Positions 8,849-17,223 of a stretch of 64,000 nt of DNA are shown here, piece by piece. The translations under genes and the position numbers were made by a program. Below the pieces are notes generated by a model. That model made no database searches and was not told the DNA's origin. It saw only the letters and a list, made by a program, of their open reading frames with translations. Location: assembly GCF_900102175.1 (NCBI RefSeq), contig NZ_FNKN01000002.1, positions 310,001 to 374,000 of the forward strand, given 5' to 3'. Origin of the DNA: Microbacterium sp. cf332. GTDB lineage: Bacteria > Actinomycetota > Actinomycetes > Actinomycetales > Microbacteriaceae. The stretch's first letter is position 1, and each line of letters begins with the position of its first letter.

Positions 8849-9816
8849 GCATCATCCAGACCATGGACGCCACGGGACTGCGCCCCGCGCAGACTCCGAC
8901 GCTCTACTTCATCGGGGTGACGACCGGCCGGTCGTCGATCCAGCAGGTGTTCCCGCGCTGGGCCGACGAGCTCGGGCTCGACGGCGCCGTGCTGCAGGGC
9001 ATCGATCTGCCGCTGCACGCGCCGCGCGAGGACTACCGGAGGGTGGTCGACTTCATCGCCAACGACCCGTTGAGCCTCGGCGCCCTCGTCACGACCCACA
9101 AGATCGACCTCTTCGCCGCCTGTGCCGACATGTTCGACGAGATCGATCCGTTCGCGCGCCTCATGGGCGAGACGAGCTGCATCTCCAAGCGCGACGGCCG
9201 CCTCATCTGCCACGCGAAGGACCCCATCTCGAGCGGCCTCGCCCTCGATGCGTTCCTGCCCCGCGGTTTCTGGGAGGGCACGGGCGCCGATGCCCTCTGC
9301 ATGGGCGCCGGCGGCTCGACCATCGCGATCAGCTGGTACCTCTCGCGACGCGAGTCGGGACCCGACCGCCCCGAGCGCATCATCGTCACCAACCGTTCGG
9401 CGCAGCGACTCGATCACATCCGCGAGATCCACGCCGAGCTCGACACCGACACCGCCTTCGAGTACGTCCTCACCCCCACCCCCGAGGACAACGACCGCGT
9501 GCTCGCCGGCCTCGCGCCACGCTCGCTCGTCGTCAACGCGACCGGACTCGGCAAGGACGCACCCGGCTCGCCGCTCACCGGCGCCGCGGTCTTCCCCGAG
9601 CGATCGGTCGCCTGGGACCTGAACTACCGCGGCGACCTCGTCTTCCTCGACCAGGCGCGCGCGCAGGAGCAGTCGCGCTCGCTGCAGGTCGAGGACGGGT
9701 GGATCTACTTCGTGCACGGCTGGACGCAGGTGATCGCCGAGGTCTTCGACGTCGACATCCCCACCTCGGGGCCGTCGTTCGACCGGCTCGGCGAGCTCGC
9801 CGGGTCGACGCGCTGA
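8845..9816 (+). CDS. Shikimate dehydrogenase-like protein of a sugar operon
   Basis: 323 residues with a two-domain layout like shikimate/quinate dehydrogenases. The N-terminal substrate domain contains LGALVTTHKIDL, which matches the position of the catalytic Lys motif. The NAD(P) domain has LCMGAGGSTIAIS and ends with VNATGLGKD and WDLNYRGDL. It is about 40-50 residues longer than AroE. There are no aromatic-biosynthesis neighbours, and its start overlaps the aldolase stop (ATGA), so a step in sugar or cyclitol catabolism is more likely than shikimate synthesis. I do not recognise the exact subfamily. Confidence 0.75.
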   Translation: MSIIQTMDATGLRPAQTPTLYFIGVTTGRSSIQQVFPRWADELGLDGAVLQGIDLPLHAPREDYRRVVDFIANDPLSLGALVTTHKIDLFAACADMFDEIDPFARLMGETSCISKRDGRLICHAKDPISSGLALDAFLPRGFWEGTGADALCMGAGGSTIAISWYLSRRESGPDRPERIIVTNRSAQRLDHIREIHAELDTDTAFEYVLTPTPEDNDRVLAGLAPRSLVVNATGLGKDAPGSPLTGAAVFPERSVAWDLNYRGDLVFLDQARAQEQSRSLQVEDGWIYFVHGWTQVIAEVFDVDIPTSGPSFDRLGELAGSTR

Positions 9817-9818
9817 CG

Positions 9819-11330
9819 ATGACCGGACTCGGCATCGAGCGCGACCTCGTCCTGGCCTACGACCTCGGCACCGGGGGCTGCAAGGCATCACTGTGGACCC
9901 CGGCGGCGACGATGCTCGCCGAGACCGTCGTACCCTACCCGACGAGCCATCCCGCGCCCGGGCGCAACGAGCAGGCGCCCGCCGACTGGTGGGATGCCGT
10001 CGCGGCGTCGACCCGGCACCTGCTGGAACGCTCCCCCGGAGCGCGCGAGCGCATCGCCGGCATCGCCCTGTCGGGCCAGAGCCTCGGCGCGGTGCAGCTG
10101 GACGAGCGCGGCGAGCTCGTCGCGCCCACGACCCCGATCTGGTCCGACACCCGCGGGCGCCCCGACGCCGTCTTCGGCGGCACCTCCGAAGCCGAGTGGT
10201 ATCGCCGCACCGGCAACGGGTTCGGTGCCGCGCTCTACCCGCTGACGAAGGCGGCGGCGTTCCGCGCCGACGACCCGGACGCCTGGGGGCGCACGCGGCA
10301 CCTCGTCGGGTCGAAGGACTGGATCAACCTGCGTCTGACCGGCGAGCTCGCGACCGACCCCTCGATGGCCTCGGGGAGCGGCGCGTACGACCTCGCGACA
10401 GGCGGATACGACGACGAGCTCCTCGCCGCTGCAGAGCTGCCGCAAGACGTCTTCCCCCGCATCGTGCCGTCATCGGAGCGGGTGGGCTGGATCACCGCGG
10501 CGGCCGCCGGCGACCTCGGCCTGCCGACCGGCATCCCCGTCTTCGCGGGCGCGGTCGACAACGCGGCCATGGCGCTCGGCTCGCGCGGCACCGCCGAAGG
10601 CCGCATCTACGCGGCACTCGGCTCGTCGAGCTGGATCACCGTGACATCGGCGCGACCGGTCATCGACGACCATGCGCGCCCCTACGTCTTCGCGCACGCG
10701 ATCCCCGGGCTCTTCATCAGCGCACTGTCGACCTTCAGCAGCGGCACGAGCCTCGAGTGGCTGCACCAGACCCTCGCGCCGGGCACCGACACCGCGACGT
10801 TCATCGATCTCGCGGCCGGCAGCGTTCCCGGGGCTCGCGGCGTGAGCTTCGTCCCCACCCTCGCGGGAGGCACCCCGCTCGAAGGCGGCAGCGACGTGCG
10901 CGGCGGGTTCACCGGCCTGCACCTCGGCGCCGGCCCCGCGGATCTCGTGCGCGCCTGTCTCGAGGGCATCGCCTTCTCGCTCGACCGCAGCCTCGCCCGC
11001 ATGCGCGAGCTCAGCGGTTCGCGCGAGCCGCTGCTCATCACCGGTGGCGGAAGCCGGTCGGCCCTGTGGAACCGCGTCTACGCCGACATCCTGCGGTCGC
11101 CCCTGCAGCGTTCGACGGTCGACCAGCAGGCAGCCACTCTCGGCGCTGCCGCGATCGCGTTCGTCGGACTCGGCATCTGGGACGACTACGCGCGGGCGGA
11201 TGCCGCGCACACCGGCCTCGACGAGATCGTGCCCGCCGACCCCGAGTCGTACGCCGACGCCCGCGGGCGGTTCGATGCGGCCGTCTCGGCCCTCGCCTCC
11301 CTCACCCCGACACAGGAGAACCCCTCATGA
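9819..11330 (+). CDS. FGGY-family carbohydrate kinase
   Basis: 503 residues, xylulokinase-like FGGY kinase. The N-terminal phosphate loop region is LAYDLGTGGCKASLW (about residues 12-26), followed by GIALSGQSLG. The second actin-like domain has VFAGAVDNAAMALGS and the adenosine motif LLITGGGSRSALWNRVYADIL. It phosphorylates a ketose or polyol. The start lies two bases after the previous stop and the gene overlaps the next SDR, so it belongs to the same operon. With the cupin isomerase and DeoC-like aldolase it would complete an isomerase-kinase-aldolase route. Xylulokinase itself is possible but there is no xylose isomerase nearby. Confidence 0.88.
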   Translation: MTGLGIERDLVLAYDLGTGGCKASLWTPAATMLAETVVPYPTSHPAPGRNEQAPADWWDAVAASTRHLLERSPGARERIAGIALSGQSLGAVQLDERGELVAPTTPIWSDTRGRPDAVFGGTSEAEWYRRTGNGFGAALYPLTKAAAFRADDPDAWGRTRHLVGSKDWINLRLTGELATDPSMASGSGAYDLATGGYDDELLAAAELPQDVFPRIVPSSERVGWITAAAAGDLGLPTGIPVFAGAVDNAAMALGSRGTAEGRIYAALGSSSWITVTSARPVIDDHARPYVFAHAIPGLFISALSTFSSGTSLEWLHQTLAPGTDTATFIDLAAGSVPGARGVSFVPTLAGGTPLEGGSDVRGGFTGLHLGAGPADLVRACLEGIAFSLDRSLARMRELSGSREPLLITGGGSRSALWNRVYADILRSPLQRSTVDQQAATLGAAAIAFVGLGIWDDYARADAAHTGLDEIVPADPESYADARGRFDAAVSALASLTPTQENPS

Positions 11331-12052
11331 CCGACCTCCCCCTCGTCGTCATCACCGGTGCGAGCTCCGGCATCGGCGCCGCCACCGCGCGCGCCTTCGC
11401 CGCGGCCGGCCATCCGCTGCTGCTCATCGCCCGCCGACTCGAGCCCATGGCCGAGCTCGGTCTCGACGACGCCGAGCTCGCGGCCGTCGACGTCACCGAC
11501 ACCGCAGCGGTGGCGGAGGCGCTCGCGCGGGCCGAGGAGCGGTTCGGTCCCACCGACCTGCTCGTGAACAACGCGGGCCTCATGGCGCTGTCGTCGGTCG
11601 CCGAACAGGACCCCGCGCTCGTCCAGGAGCAGTTCGACGTCAACTGCGTCGCCCTCATGAAGAACAGCCAACTCGTACTGCCGGGGATGCAGGCGCGCGG
11701 GCGCGGCACGATCGTCAACATCGGCTCCATCGCCGGCAAGCAGCTCTACACCGACCACACGGTCTACAACGGCACGAAGTACGCGGTCCACGCCATGACC
11801 GAAGGACTGCGTCGCGAGAACGCCGCACACGGCGTGCGGGTACTGCTCGTCGCCCCGGGCATGGTCGACACCGGCCTGCTGGGCAACACCGGCGAAGGCG
11901 ACGTCCTCGACGGCTACCTCGACTACAAGAGCAGCATCGGCGGGGGCCTGCGTCCCGACGACATCGCGCAGGCGATCCTCACCGCCTACCAGCTGCCCCA
12001 GCACATCAGCTTCCGCGAGATCGTGGTCGCCCCGACGTCGCAGGACGCCTGA
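11327..12052 (+). CDS. SDR-family oxidoreductase
   Basis: 241 residues, classical SDR. TGASSGIG near residue 10, NNAG, INIGSIAG-type strand (VNIGSIAGKQ) and the catalytic YNGTK (about residue 145) are all present. It is coupled to the kinase upstream (ATGA) and abuts the mutarotase gene (stop and start share a base). It may act on the free sugar, because the mutarotase that follows would supply its anomer. It is the second SDR of the locus and only distantly similar by eye to the one at 1169-1921. Confidence 0.87.
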   Translation: MTDLPLVVITGASSGIGAATARAFAAAGHPLLLIARRLEPMAELGLDDAELAAVDVTDTAAVAEALARAEERFGPTDLLVNNAGLMALSSVAEQDPALVQEQFDVNCVALMKNSQLVLPGMQARGRGTIVNIGSIAGKQLYTDHTVYNGTKYAVHAMTEGLRRENAAHGVRVLLVAPGMVDTGLLGNTGEGDVLDGYLDYKSSIGGGLRPDDIAQAILTAYQLPQHISFREIVVAPTSQDA

Positions 12053-12444
12053 TGAAGCGTCGCGGCATCCTCAACGCCGACCTCGCGGGCCGCCTCGCCG
12101 GGCTCGGCCACACCGACCGGTTCCTCGTGACCGACTCCGGCTTTCCCGTTCCCGCCGGGGTGCCCGTCGTCGACCTGCGGGTCGTCTACGGGCTGCCCGG
12201 CTTCGCGCCCGTGCTCGACGCGATCCTCGCCGAGGTCGTCGTGGAGGCCGCCGTCGTGGCCGAGGAGCTCGCCACCGCCAACCCCCGCATCGCCGGCGAG
12301 GTGCAACGCCACCTGCCCGACGCCACGACCCTCTCCCACGCGGACCTCAAGCGGGAGGGCGACATCCGCTTCGCCGTCCGCACCGCCGAGGACACCCCAT
12401 ACGCCAACGTCCTGCTGACCGCGGGCGTCGGATTCCCGGTATGA
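12052..12444 (+). CDS. RbsD/FucU-family sugar mutarotase
   Basis: 130 residues, the size of RbsD/FucU decamer subunits. MKRRGILNADLAG and His20 in GLGHTD match the catalytic region of D-ribose pyranase, and the C-terminal TPYANVLLTAGV is family-typical. It catalyses pyranose/furanose or alpha/beta interconversion of a free sugar. No ribose ABC transporter or ribokinase lies nearby, so a sugar other than ribose is plausible. It shares a base with the previous stop and overlaps the next gene. Confidence 0.88.
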   Translation: MKRRGILNADLAGRLAGLGHTDRFLVTDSGFPVPAGVPVVDLRVVYGLPGFAPVLDAILAEVVVEAAVVAEELATANPRIAGEVQRHLPDATTLSHADLKREGDIRFAVRTAEDTPYANVLLTAGVGFPV

Positions 12445-13100
12445 CCGGGCCGCGGGGCGAGGCCGGGCGGCTGGGCGGCACGGGGCCGCTCCACGGAACG
12501 GGACCGCTGCGGGGGGAACGGGTCGTTCCGGTCATCGTGCTGCACGATGCCGCAGCCGCCCACCCGCTCGCCGACGCGCTCGTGGCGGGCGGTATCCGGT
12601 GCGCTGAGATCACGCTGCGCACCCCCGCGGGCATCGACGCGATCCGCGCGCTGCGCGATCGAGACGACATTCTCGTGGGCGCCGGCACCGTCGTCGAGCT
12701 CGATCAGGTCGACGCCGTCGCCGACGCGGGGGCCGCGTTCGCCGTCTCGCCCGGCTTCGACGCCGACGTCGTCGATCGCTGCGCCGAGCGCGGCCTGCCG
12801 ATCGTGCCCGGCGTCGCGACGGCCAGCGACATCCAGGCGGCGCTGCGCCGCGGCATCCGGCACCTCAAGCTCTTCCCCGCCGGCCTCGTGGGCGGACTCG
12901 CCGCGGTGCGGGCGTTCGCCGGGCCGTTCCCCGACGTACGGTTCCTGCCGTCGGGCGGAGTCTCGGCCGACAACGCTCCCGCGTACCTCGCCGATCCCGC
13001 GGTCTTCGCGGTCAGCGGCTCGTGGATGGTGCCCGCCGACGCGCTGCGCACCGGCGACTGGGCCACCGTCGAGCGCCTCTCCCGCGCGGCCTCGGCCTGA
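12441..13100 (+). CDS. KDPG/KHG-type 2-keto-3-deoxy aldolase
   Basis: 219 residues, Eda family. The motifs are EITLRTP with the general-base Glu, GAGTVV, SPGFDADVVD, and the Schiff-base Lys143 in HLKLFPA. A C-terminal GGVSADNAPAYL phosphate-binding region follows. A Gly/Arg-rich N-terminal tail of about 25 residues is unusual. The reaction is cleavage of a 2-keto-3-deoxy sugar acid (often 6-phosphate) to pyruvate and an aldehyde. It is the last gene of the operon and starts four bases inside the mutarotase gene. No sugar-acid dehydratase is visible in the window, so a partner may lie upstream. Confidence 0.87.
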   Translation: MTGPRGEAGRLGGTGPLHGTGPLRGERVVPVIVLHDAAAAHPLADALVAGGIRCAEITLRTPAGIDAIRALRDRDDILVGAGTVVELDQVDAVADAGAAFAVSPGFDADVVDRCAERGLPIVPGVATASDIQAALRRGIRHLKLFPAGLVGGLAAVRAFAGPFPDVRFLPSGGVSADNAPAYLADPAVFAVSGSWMVPADALRTGDWATVERLSRAASA

Positions 13101-13117
13101 CCCGCCGAGCGGATGCC

Positions 13118-14311
13118 TCAGAGCGGGGCGCGCGGGCCGGCCAGAGCCTCACGCAGCACGATCGCGGCGCCGCCGAGGGCGGCTGATCGGTCCGGGTCGG
13201 CCGAGGCCACGACCCGCACGGGGTGCGAACGGCGCGCGAAGAACGTGCCCGCGAGCACCGTGCCGATCCGCTCGGCGAACACGGGTGCGGCGCCGGCGAA
13301 ACCGGCGCCGGTCAGCACCACGAGGTCGAGATCGAGCAGGTTCACGAGGCTCGTGACCGCGACGGCGAGCGCGTCGGCCGATCGGGCGACCGTGGCGACG
13401 GCGTCCGCGTCGTCGCCGGCGCCCGCGCGCTCGGCGATGTCGAGCCAGCCACGGCGCCGGCCCGTGAGCGCGAGGTAGCGTTCCTCCGCCGCGGGCGGTG
13501 CGGCGAACAGCTCGAGGCAGCCGCGGTTGCCGCAGTGGCAGCGCGGGCCGTCGAGGTCGATCGAGACGTGGCCGATCTCGCCCGCGTTGCCGCTGACGCC
13601 GCGCAGCAGCTCGCCCGCGATCATGATGCCCGCCCCGATGCCGATGCCCATGTGGATCGTGGCGAACGTGCCCTGGCCGCCCGTCGCGCGCGACCAGTAC
13701 TCCCCCGCGGCGGCGGCGGTGGCGTCGTTCTCCATGACGACCGGCAGCCCGAGGGCATCGGCGAGCGCGTCCCTCACGCTGAAGTCCGACCAGGGCAGCG
13801 ACGAGGGAAGCTGCACGGCGGCGCCGCTGCGGATGTCGATCGGCCCCGGCACGACCATGCCCACGCCGGCGACGATCTCGCGCTCGATGCCCGCCTCGGC
13901 GATGATCGAGTCGACCTCTCCCGCGATGCGCCGGACGACCTCCGCGGGCTCGAGACGGTCGGCCCCGGCACCCGAACGCTCGGCGACGAGCTCACCCCAC
14001 ACGTTCACCACGACGTACGAGGTGGCGGCGAATCCGAGCACGATCCCGATCGCGTACCGCGAGTCGGGCCGCGCCTCGAGCAGCGTCCGCCGTTTGCCGC
14101 CGGTCGGCTCGCCGACCCCCGTCTCGACGACGAGACCGTCGGCGATGAGATCACGCACGACCGTGGTCATGGTCGCGGGTGTCAGCGCCGTCGCTTCGGC
14201 GAGCTCGGTGCGGCTGATCGGACCCGCCACGCGGATGAGCTCGAGCACGACCGCCCGGGTGGGGCGGCGCACGGGTGCGCCATCCGGTTCAGGGGCGGGA
14301 CGCATCGGCAT
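13118..14311 (-). CDS. ROK-family transcriptional regulator
   Basis: 397 residues. The N-terminal winged HTH (about 20-80) has ISRTELAEATALTPATMTTVV. The ROK sugar-kinase-like domain follows, with VVMENDATAAAAGEYW and the zinc motif CHCGNRGCLE. This is the NagC/Mlc/XylR architecture, which usually binds a sugar or sugar phosphate and represses uptake genes. It is the last gene of the transporter operon and overlaps the preceding gene by 23 bp. It converges with the KDPG-aldolase gene across only 17 bp. A second start at 14305 is possible. The locus thus has two regulators, this one and RpiR. Confidence 0.9.
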   Translation of the reverse strand: MPMRPAPEPDGAPVRRPTRAVVLELIRVAGPISRTELAEATALTPATMTTVVRDLIADGLVVETGVGEPTGGKRRTLLEARPDSRYAIGIVLGFAATSYVVVNVWGELVAERSGAGADRLEPAEVVRRIAGEVDSIIAEAGIEREIVAGVGMVVPGPIDIRSGAAVQLPSSLPWSDFSVRDALADALGLPVVMENDATAAAAGEYWSRATGGQGTFATIHMGIGIGAGIMIAGELLRGVSGNAGEIGHVSIDLDGPRCHCGNRGCLELFAAPPAAEERYLALTGRRRGWLDIAERAGAGDDADAVATVARSADALAVAVTSLVNLLDLDLVVLTGAGFAGAAPVFAERIGTVLAGTFFARRSHPVRVVASADPDRSAALGGAAIVLREALAGPRAPL

Positions 14312-15593
14312 CCGGATCGGGGCGCGCGTCGGCGTCCCGTCGCGGCAGCAGCGCGAGGGTCGTGCCGAGCGGGTCGGGCATCACGAAGTGCCCGAACGTG
14401 TCGTTGGCGAAGAACATGACGCCGTCCAGCATCCCACTCAGCTCGCCGTAGACGGCACGCTGGCGATGCCAGAAGTGCGGCGAGTCGAGGTAGACCCGGT
14501 ACCAGTACCAGGGGTCGACGAAGTCGAGCGAGTAGATGACCTCGAGCTCGCCGCCGAGGCGTTCGCGCAGCGCGATCTTGCTGCGGGCGGATGCGTCGAT
14601 GTTCTCCTCGCGCGCGAGGACGGCGAAGTTCGAGACGACGATGCCGCTCAGCGCCGCGTACGCCTCGTCGGTCATCCCCCAGACGTCCTGCTCCACCTCG
14701 ACGGGCCAGAACGAGTCCTGCCAGTAGATCCGCGCGCCGGCGCCCGCACCCGAATCCGAACCCGCGCCCGAACCCGCGTCGAGCAGCTCGCGCAGCCGGG
14801 TGAAGAACCGTGTGACCGATGCACGCCGCTCCGGCGTCGACTCGACCGCGTGCTGGGGATGCCAGATGCCGATGAGCCCGAACTGGTTCCCGAGGGTGAT
14901 GCCGTCGAGCCCGAGGTCGGCGACGAACGCCGCGATCTGTCGTGCGGCGAACCGCTCGACCGGCTCGCCGGCGGGGATGCCGTCCGGGTAGGCCGCGTAC
15001 GTCTCGACGTCGGCGTCGAGCACCGCGGCGACGTCGAGCAGGCCCGGGGCGATGTTCCCGCCCGCGTCGACCCACCCGGACGCCGCCTCGGGATGCCGTT
15101 CCGTCTTCCACACGCATGCGCAGAACTCCGAGCCCGGCTCGAGGTACTCGAGCAGCACGAGCGGGATGCCGCGGCCGCGCGCCTCGTCGCGGAACGCGCG
15201 GTAGATCGCCGCGAGCGTCGCATAGTCCATCGGCTGCTCGCTGAGGACGAACGCCGGCCCCGCGTGGAACGGGTTGCCGGCGATCACGCGGTCCTCGCGT
15301 GCGACCCGCAACCAGTGTCCGTTGTGGTCCCGCGTCGAGACGGCGGTGCCGACGTACGAGTTGTAGCGGCCCCAGTCGAACCGCGTCGTCTCGTGGCCCG
15401 AGCCCGGGTATGCGAGCACGTGGTCGCCGTTGCCGGCGCAGAAGGTGACGACGACCTCGTCGACGCGGGCGAACCAGTCGCCGTAGTGGTCGAAGAACGC
15501 GACGACGCCCGGCGCCGGGTCGGCGAGGTCGGCGAAGATCTTCGGGGTCACCCACGTGTGCGCCCGCTGCGGACGCCGCGATGCGCCGGTCAC
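14289..15593 (-). CDS. Unrecognised protein in transporter operon, possible TIM-barrel glycosidase
   Basis: 434 residues of no family I can name. No signal peptide is seen, so it is probably cytoplasmic. Acidic and aromatic strand ends such as VLLEYLEPGSEF, GITLGNQFG, YWQDSFWP and YSLDFVDPWYWYR, and alternating beta-alpha pattern, resemble a TIM-barrel sugar-active enzyme. A flexible Ala/Gly/Ser insert (near residue 275) interrupts the fold. The GTG start overlaps the stop of the ATPase gene by GTGA and its 3' end overlaps the ROK gene, so it is part of the importer operon. A role in processing the imported oligosaccharide is inferred from position only. Confidence 0.6.
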   Translation of the reverse strand: MTGASRRPQRAHTWVTPKIFADLADPAPGVVAFFDHYGDWFARVDEVVVTFCAGNGDHVLAYPGSGHETTRFDWGRYNSYVGTAVSTRDHNGHWLRVAREDRVIAGNPFHAGPAFVLSEQPMDYATLAAIYRAFRDEARGRGIPLVLLEYLEPGSEFCACVWKTERHPEAASGWVDAGGNIAPGLLDVAAVLDADVETYAAYPDGIPAGEPVERFAARQIAAFVADLGLDGITLGNQFGLIGIWHPQHAVESTPERRASVTRFFTRLRELLDAGSGAGSDSGAGAGARIYWQDSFWPVEVEQDVWGMTDEAYAALSGIVVSNFAVLAREENIDASARSKIALRERLGGELEVIYSLDFVDPWYWYRVYLDSPHFWHRQRAVYGELSGMLDGVMFFANDTFGHFVMPDPLGTTLALLPRRDADARPDPDADASRP

Positions 15594-16378
15594 GGGACGT
15601 CCGCGAACCGGCGGTGCGGGTCGGGTGCGGCATCCGCGAGCCGCTGCGTGTAGGCGTGCTGCGGATGCAGGATGACGCCGTCGGCCGGCCCGCGTTCGAC
15701 GATCTCGCCGTGGTACATCACCAGGATCTCGTCGGAGAAGTGCCGCGCGGTCGCCAGGTCGTGCGTGATGTAGAGCACGGCGAGCTCGTCCTGCTGCTGG
15801 ATGTCGGCGAGCAGGCGCAGCACGCCGAGCCGGATGGAGACGTCGAGCATCGACACCGGCTCGTCGGCGATCAGCACCCGTGGCGCGGGCGCGAGGGCGC
15901 GGGCGATGGCGACGCGCTGACGCTGACCGCCCGACAGCTCGTGGGGGCGGCGGTGCAGGTACTCGTCCGGATCGAGCTGAACGCGTTCGAGCAGTTCGGC
16001 GGCGGCACGCTGCACCTGTGCCCGCCCCCGCGCGCGTCCCGACATCACGAGCGGTCGGGCGATGTGGTGGTAGATCGAGTGGAAGGGGTTGAGCGACGCG
16101 AACGGGTCCTGGAAGACCATCTGCACAGCTGTGCGGTACTCCCGCGCCGCCCGCCCCCGCGTCGGCGGCTTCTCGCCGTCGAGCAGGAGCTCACCGCCGC
16201 TGGGCTGCTCGAGCAGCAGCAGCATCTTGGCGATGGTGGACTTGCCGCTGCCGCTCTCGCCGACGAGCGCGACCGTCTGCCCGTAGTCGATCGCGAGGTC
16301 GACGCCCTTCACCGCCTCGACGGCGCCGCGCCCCGTACCGTACGTCTTGCGCAGCCCGATGGCCTCGATCGCACTCAT
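15590..16378 (-). CDS. ABC transporter ATP-binding protein, Opp/Dpp type (DppF-like)
   Basis: 262 residues. Walker A is GESGSGKST, the signature is LSGGQRQR, and Walker B is RVLIADEPVSMLD. The C-terminal HPQHAYTQRLADAAP resembles the oligopeptide/dipeptide importer extension. The ATG at 16378 is chosen because the much longer open frame upstream belongs to the other ATPase region and is not homologous. It overlaps the partner ATPase by four bases. The two ATPases energise the permease pair downstream of the SBP gene. The probable cargo is an oligosaccharide. Confidence 0.9.
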   Translation of the reverse strand: MSAIEAIGLRKTYGTGRGAVEAVKGVDLAIDYGQTVALVGESGSGKSTIAKMLLLLEQPSGGELLLDGEKPPTRGRAAREYRTAVQMVFQDPFASLNPFHSIYHHIARPLVMSGRARGRAQVQRAAAELLERVQLDPDEYLHRRPHELSGGQRQRVAIARALAPAPRVLIADEPVSMLDVSIRLGVLRLLADIQQQDELAVLYITHDLATARHFSDEILVMYHGEIVERGPADGVILHPQHAYTQRLADAAPDPHRRFADVP

Positions 16379-17223
16379 GCGTCCTCCTCCGTCCGCGTCG
16401 TCGCGCCGGCGTACCCGAGCCGTTCGCCCGTCAGGCTCGGGAACGCTGCGAGCAGTTCGCGCGTGTACGGGTCCTGCGGCCGGTGGTAGATGTCGCGGGT
16501 GGGAGCGAGCTCGACGATCTCGCCGCGCCGCATGATCGCGATACGGTCGCTGATCTCGAGCAGCAGCGGCAGATCGTGCGTGATGAAAATGACGGCGAAG
16601 CCGAGCTCGTCGCGCAGCCGCGTGATCTCGGCGATGATCTCGCGCTGCACGACGACGTCGAGCGCGGTCGTGGGCTCGTCCATGATCATCACGGGCGGAT
16701 CGAGTAGCAGCGCCATCGCGATCATCACCCGCTGGCGCATCCCGCCCGACAGCTCGTGCGCGTAGGCGTCGAGCCGCTCGACCGGCACGCCCACGACGCG
16801 CATCAGGTGCTCGCAACGGGCGCGGCGCTCCGGCTTCGTCATGGCGGGCCGGTGCGTCGTCAGCACGTCCTCGAGCTGGGCTCGCACGCGCAGCACCGGG
16901 TTGAGCGCGTTCATCGCGCCCTGGAAGACCATCGAGATCTTGTCCCACCGGAACGCGCGCAGCTCCCCGCCCTCGAGCTGGTCGACGCGCACGGACTCAT
17001 CGCCGCCCCGGAAGAGCACCGACCCGCCGACGAGCTCGGCCGGCGGCTTCAGCAGCTGGGTGATGCCGTAGGCGAGGGTGGTCTTGCCGCAGCCGGACTC
17101 GCCGGCGATGCCGAGGATCTCGCCCCGCTTCAGCTCGAAGCTCACACCGGCGACCGCGTGTACCACCGGGTCGGAGGCGTAGTCGATGCGCAGATCGTCG
17201 ATGCTCAACACGACGTCGTTCAT
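16375..17223 (-). CDS. ABC transporter ATP-binding protein, Opp/Dpp type (DppD-like)
   Basis: 282 residues, starting MNDVVLSIDDLRIDY. Walker A is GESGCGKTT, the signature is LSGGMRQR, and Walker B is PPVMIMDEPTTALD. The C-terminal part HRPQDPYTRELLAAFP is typical of DppD/OppD. The start at 17223 overlaps the permease stop (ATGA), so an upstream in-frame extension is rejected. It is the partner of the ATPase at 15590-16378. In Thermotoga and actinobacteria, importers of this family often carry beta-linked oligosaccharides. Confidence 0.91.
   Translation of the reverse strand: MNDVVLSIDDLRIDYASDPVVHAVAGVSFELKRGEILGIAGESGCGKTTLAYGITQLLKPPAELVGGSVLFRGGDESVRVDQLEGGELRAFRWDKISMVFQGAMNALNPVLRVRAQLEDVLTTHRPAMTKPERRARCEHLMRVVGVPVERLDAYAHELSGGMRQRVMIAMALLLDPPVMIMDEPTTALDVVVQREIIAEITRLRDELGFAVIFITHDLPLLLEISDRIAIMRRGEIVELAPTRDIYHRPQDPYTRELLAAFPSLTGERLGYAGATTRTEEDA

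Noticed and set aside
15590..16948. A 452-residue form of the second Opp ATPase
   Set aside because: The N-terminal 190 residues are an Arg-rich read of the neighbouring ATPase gene in another frame. The true start at 16378 overlaps that gene by four bases.
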